From positions 1-43,636 of the forward strand of contig JAHEGH010000021.1 of the NCBI GenBank assembly GCA_024639825.1: DNA of 43,636 nucleotides, read 5' to 3'. Made by a program: the position numbers and the translations under genes. This DNA is from Gammaproteobacteria bacterium (GTDB taxonomy: Bacteria > Pseudomonadota > Gammaproteobacteria > Steroidobacterales > Woeseiaceae). The notes below the pieces were generated by a model. That model did not search any database, had not been told where the DNA came from, and saw only the letters and a program-made list of their open reading frames with translations. Positions 40,462-43,636 of the stretch are shown here, piece by piece (the first letter of the stretch is position 1; each line of letters opens with the position of its first letter).

Positions 40462-43152
40462 ATGACTGACCTCGTCCTTATCGACGGGTCATCGTATCTC
40501 TATCGCGCCTTCCACGCGCTGCCCTCCCTGACCAACTCGCAGGGTGAACCGACGGGCGCGCTGCATGGCGTGTTGACGATGATCCTCAAGCTGCTGCGCG
40601 AAGAGCAGCCCGCCCATATCGCCGTGGTATTTGACGCACCCGGCAAGACATTTCGTGATGAGATATTCGCTGAGTACAAGGCGAATCGTCCGCCAATGCC
40701 CGACGAGCTGCGCTCTCAGGTACAGCCCATACTTGATGCCGTCGAGGCTATGGGCCTGCCGCTACTGCGTGTACCCGGTGTGGAGGCAGACGACGTCATC
40801 GGCACATTGTGCGCGCACGGTGAACAGGCCGGACTGAGTGTCCTTGTCTCGACGGGCGACAAGGATCTGGCACAGCTTGTCACTGACAGAGTGACGCTGA
40901 TCAACACGATGAACGACTCGCGGCTGGACCGCGACGCAGTCAAAGCCAAATTCGATGTGTATCCCGAACAAATCATCGACTTCCTTGGACTCGTCGGCGA
41001 TACCTCGGACAACATTCCAGGCGTGCCCAAAGTTGGCGCAAAGACCGCGGCCAAGTGGCTCAACCTGTACGACAGCGCCGATGGCATCGTCGAGCACGTT
41101 GAGGAAATCAAGGGCAAGGTTGGCGAGAGCCTGCGCGACAACGTCGAGCAGTTGCATCTGTCTCGTGAGCTCGCAACGATCAAGAGAGATGTAAAGCTTG
41201 ACGTCGGCATTGATGACCTCAACGCAACCGACCCCAACACCGAAGCGCTGCGCAAACTCTACAGCCACTTTGAGCTGCGCTCACTATTGCGTCAGCTCGA
41301 TGAAGCTGACGACACGCCGATCGAGGCACCGCGCGAGGACGAACCGACCGAATACGAGACGGTTCTGACGTGGAAGGCATTCGATGCGTGGTTGAAGAAG
41401 CTCGGCAAGGCCAGGCTCGCTGCATTCGATACAGAAACCAACAGCCTCGACTATATGAATGCAGAGATTGTCGGATTCTCGTTGTGCACCGAGCCGGGTG
41501 AGGCCTGTTACGTTCCGGTCGCGCACGACTTTCCGGGCGCACCGGACCAGCTGCCTCGCGACGAGGTACTCCAGAAACTCAAGCCATGGCTGGAAGACAA
41601 TGCGAAGAAGAAGGTCGGCCACCACCTCAAGTACGACGCCCACATTCTCGCGCGTTACGATATTTTCCTGGCGGGGATGGCGTTTGACTCGATGCTCGAG
41701 TCGTATGTCCTGAACAGCGTCGCAACACGACACGATATGGACTCGGTGGCGCGCCAATACCTCGGCAAAGAGACGATCCACTACGAGGACGTTGCCGGCA
41801 AGGGCGCCAAGCAGTTGACATTCAATCAGGTCGACCTTGAGACGGCCGCCCCCTACGCCGCCGAAGATGCCGACATTACAATGCAGCTCCACGAAACACT
41901 CTGGAATCAGTTGAGCGACGTGCCAGCGTTGAAAAAGGTCTACGAAGAAATCGAGCAACCGCTCGTTCCGGTCTTGCTCGACATGGAAGAAACGGGCGTC
42001 CTGGTCGACCGCAAGATGCTGCAAACGCAGAGCGGCGAACTTGCAAAGAAAATGGCTGAGCTTGAAGCAAAGGCCCATAAGCTGGCTGGCGGTCCGTTCA
42101 ACCTCGGATCGCCGAAACAGCTTCAACAAATCCTGTTCGAGCAGCAGGAGCTGCCCGTCATACGCAAGACGCCGAAAGGCCAGCCGTCGACAGCCGAGGA
42201 TGTGCTCGTCGAGCTGGCCAACGACTATGAGCTGCCGGCCGTCATTATCGACTACCGCAGCGTCAGCAAACTGAAGAGCACCTACACCGACAAACTGCCC
42301 TTACAGATCAACGAACGCACGGGGCGGATTCACACGTCGTATCACCAGGCCGTCGCGGCAACCGGTCGCCTGTCGTCAACCGACCCGAACCTGCAGAATA
42401 TTCCGATCCGCACCGAAGAAGGTCGCCGCATTCGCCAGGCCTTCATTGCACCAAAAGGCCAGGTTTTGATGGCTGCGGACTATTCTCAGATCGAGCTGCG
42501 CATCATGGCGCACCTGTCAGCCGACAAAGGGCTCCTCAAGGCCTTCAAGATGGAGCAGGACGTGCACCGGGCCACTGCTGCCGAGGTCTTCGGGATGGCG
42601 CTCGACGACGTAACTGACGATCAGCGCCGCTCAGCCAAGGCCATCAACTTCGGACTCATGTACGGCATGTCCGCCTTCGGGCTCGCCAAGCAGCTCGGCA
42701 TTAGCCGCGGCGAAGCCCAGGAATACACCGACCTGTACTTCGATCGCTACCCGGGCGTGAAGCAGTACATGGATGATATTCGCGCGCAAGCGAGCGAAAA
42801 AGGTTACGTGGAAACCGTCTTCGGCCGACGACTTTACCTGCCCGAAATCAACGCGCGCAACGCCCAGCGCCGCCAGTATGCGGAGCGTAGCGCCATCAAC
42901 GCGCCGATGCAGGGCACGGCGGCGGACATCATCAAACGCGCCATGATTGCCGTGCATGCGTGGTTGCAGGAAGAACGGCCCGGCGCCCGAATGATCATGC
43001 AGGTCCATGATGAACTCGTCTTCGAGGTTGAGACGGACAAGGTCGAGGCGGTAACAGCGCACGTGACGGAGCTCATGAACGGGGCGGCGGACCTCAGTGT
43101 CACTCTGAAAGTCGATGTCGGCGTGGGTGCAAACTGGGATGAGGCGCACTGA
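40462..43152 (+). CDS. polA: DNA polymerase I
   Basis: Repair and Okazaki-fragment polymerase. The 896-residue protein has three domains. The 5'-3' exonuclease is about residues 1-290 (LVLIDGSSYLYRAFHA, GVEADDVIGTL, STGDKDLAQLV, GLVGDTSDNIPGVPKVGAKTA). The 3'-5' proofreading domain is about 300-500, with its Asp/Glu pair intact (AAFDTETNSLD). The family A polymerase is about 500-896: motif A AADYSQIELRIMAHLS, motif B RRSAKAINFGLMYGMSAFG, motif C MQVHDELVFEV. All catalytic motifs look functional. It may be cotranscribed with lptM. No intrinsic terminator with a T-tract follows. Confidence 0.97.
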   Translation: MTDLVLIDGSSYLYRAFHALPSLTNSQGEPTGALHGVLTMILKLLREEQPAHIAVVFDAPGKTFRDEIFAEYKANRPPMPDELRSQVQPILDAVEAMGLPLLRVPGVEADDVIGTLCAHGEQAGLSVLVSTGDKDLAQLVTDRVTLINTMNDSRLDRDAVKAKFDVYPEQIIDFLGLVGDTSDNIPGVPKVGAKTAAKWLNLYDSADGIVEHVEEIKGKVGESLRDNVEQLHLSRELATIKRDVKLDVGIDDLNATDPNTEALRKLYSHFELRSLLRQLDEADDTPIEAPREDEPTEYETVLTWKAFDAWLKKLGKARLAAFDTETNSLDYMNAEIVGFSLCTEPGEACYVPVAHDFPGAPDQLPRDEVLQKLKPWLEDNAKKKVGHHLKYDAHILARYDIFLAGMAFDSMLESYVLNSVATRHDMDSVARQYLGKETIHYEDVAGKGAKQLTFNQVDLETAAPYAAEDADITMQLHETLWNQLSDVPALKKVYEEIEQPLVPVLLDMEETGVLVDRKMLQTQSGELAKKMAELEAKAHKLAGGPFNLGSPKQLQQILFEQQELPVIRKTPKGQPSTAEDVLVELANDYELPAVIIDYRSVSKLKSTYTDKLPLQINERTGRIHTSYHQAVAATGRLSSTDPNLQNIPIRTEEGRRIRQAFIAPKGQVLMAADYSQIELRIMAHLSADKGLLKAFKMEQDVHRATAAEVFGMALDDVTDDQRRSAKAINFGLMYGMSAFGLAKQLGISRGEAQEYTDLYFDRYPGVKQYMDDIRAQASEKGYVETVFGRRLYLPEINARNAQRRQYAERSAINAPMQGTAADIIKRAMIAVHAWLQEERPGARMIMQVHDELVFEVETDKVEAVTAHVTELMNGAADLSVTLKVDVGVGANWDEAH

Positions 43153-43167
43153 ACGACCGCGTAACGT

Positions 43168-43440
43168 CGCAGGAAAATGCACTCCCTCACACGCCTCGCG
43201 TGTTCCGTTGTCGCCACGTAGTTTTATTCACGTGCCAGCTCGGCTATGGATTCGGGAATGCATTTTCCTGCGCCGATTCAGACCCTTCAGGCCATCTCCA
43301 GGACAAATGATGGGTGGTGAATTTGAGATTGGCGATCTTGCCACCAATCCTGGCGACGGCGGGGGACAGGTAGCCGAATCCATAGCGGAGCGACTGAGGC
43401 GACCGAACTACGTGCAAGCGTGGGCGCGATGCGTGTGAGG
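43168..43440. repeat. Nested long imperfect inverted repeat downstream of polA
   Basis: Arms pair in nested order around a centre near 43312: CCTCACACGC (43185-43194) with 43431-43440; CACGTAGTT (43215-43223) with 43406-43414; the 17-mer 43239-43255 with 43374-43390 (16/17); CCAGGA (43298-43303) with TCCTGG; and an apical AGAT/ATCT hairpin (about 43326-43338). On the 5' side a second 19-bp inverted pair (43168-43186 and 43254-43272, one mismatch) competes with this fold. The whole could be a fold-back element, a structured RNA or a degenerate mobile element. It lies within the gene-free stretch after polA. Confidence 0.65.
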
Positions 43441-43636
43441 CTGCCTGTCCCGCGTCGGCGCCGCTATTGCTAATATAGATCGGGTCCAGCCTAAATTCTC
43501 TATTTTTTCAGTACCTTACGTAATTTAGGGAACTCTGATGAATGCCGCCCCTCTAATTTTTGGAGTGCGTAAGTCACTTGCCTGTTTACCTCCCTAAGCA
43601 GGCATGCAACACGGCAACCCCAAGCCTGTTGCTTCT
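43441..43636. other. AT-richer gene-free end of window
   Basis: No coding frame is convincing here. Visible structure: CCTAAATT/AATTTAGG inverted repeat (43490-43497 and 43522-43529), the palindrome TTACGTAA (43516-43523), and a hairpin CCTGTTTA-CCTCCC-TAAGCAGG around 43580-43602. Base composition is less GC-rich than the rest of the window. It may be the edge of a mobile or intergenic element that continues beyond the window. Confidence 0.35.

Noticed and set aside
41284-42129. 281-residue minus-strand ORF opposite polA
   Set aside because: Antisense shadow of the proofreading and linker region of DNA polymerase I.
43115-43438. 107-residue plus-strand ORF over the polA end and the fold-back region
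   Set aside because: It starts inside polA in another frame, lacks a ribosome site, and most of it lies in the inverted-repeat structure, which explains the open frame.
1-43636. CRISPR array, tRNA, rRNA, prophage or complete insertion sequence
   Set aside because: No regularly spaced repeats, cloverleaf or rRNA segments, integrase or transposase reading frames were seen anywhere in the window.

Overview
The window is a gene-dense, fairly GC-rich stretch of a bacterial chromosome. The gene set points to a gammaproteobacterium: FadE-type acyl-CoA dehydrogenase, GspA/GspB, NudC, MscL, LptM next to PolA, a FlhC-like regulator, and a xanthomonad-type arginine pathway with an N-acylornithine carbamoyltransferase. 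A complete set of mevalonate-pathway enzymes is unusual for that class. This combination is what I would expect of a marine Woeseia-like or other deep-branching lineage. That placement is an inference from gene content, not from a phylogeny.

Layout. 1-5.6 kb: the 3' part of a membrane-anchored protein, malate dehydrogenase with its own promoter and intrinsic terminator, FadE, a DUF3667 zinc-ribbon membrane protein, then a short region holding a broken or misread small ORF. 5.6-12.7 kb: the isoprenoid locus. HMG-CoA synthase (mvaS) runs rightward and converges, with a 4-bp overlap, on a leftward four-gene operon mvaD > phosphomevalonate kinase > HMG-CoA reductase/mevalonate kinase fusion > idi, in which every junction is a 4-bp overlap. 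Divergent from it is ispA, followed by dinB. Only the acetoacetyl-CoA thiolase is missing from the route acetyl-CoA to farnesyl diphosphate. 13.9-18.1 kb: gspA, gspB and a DhaL-DegV fusion that looks like a one-polypeptide fatty acid kinase. 18.0-20.4 kb (leftward): a YadGH-like ABC exporter and an SRAP/YedK protein. 20.4-23.9 kb: an unknown protein, an orphan FlhC-like regulator divergent from it across an AT-rich palindrome-bearing region, mscL, nudC and an NRDE-family protein.

23.9-31.3 kb: a MacAB-like export system (HlyD adaptor, ATPase, FtsX-type permease; leftward) divergent from a sigma-54 response regulator and its histidine kinase. The 169-bp gap between them contains a clear -24/-12 promoter for the exporter and, 54-89 bp further upstream, two copies of TGTACG-N4-CGAACA exactly 21 bp apart. 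These are very likely the regulator's enhancer sites.

31.3-43.2 kb: a carboxylesterase (leftward), then argR-argG-(unknown P-loop protein)-argC-argD-argF'-argB-argH, lptM and polA. The arginine genes encode glutamate-to-arginine synthesis through acylated intermediates, but no argA or argE is present. The unknown P-loop protein between argG and argC has no obvious role in the pathway. The last 480 bp after polA have no convincing gene but form a nested, roughly 270-bp imperfect inverted repeat.
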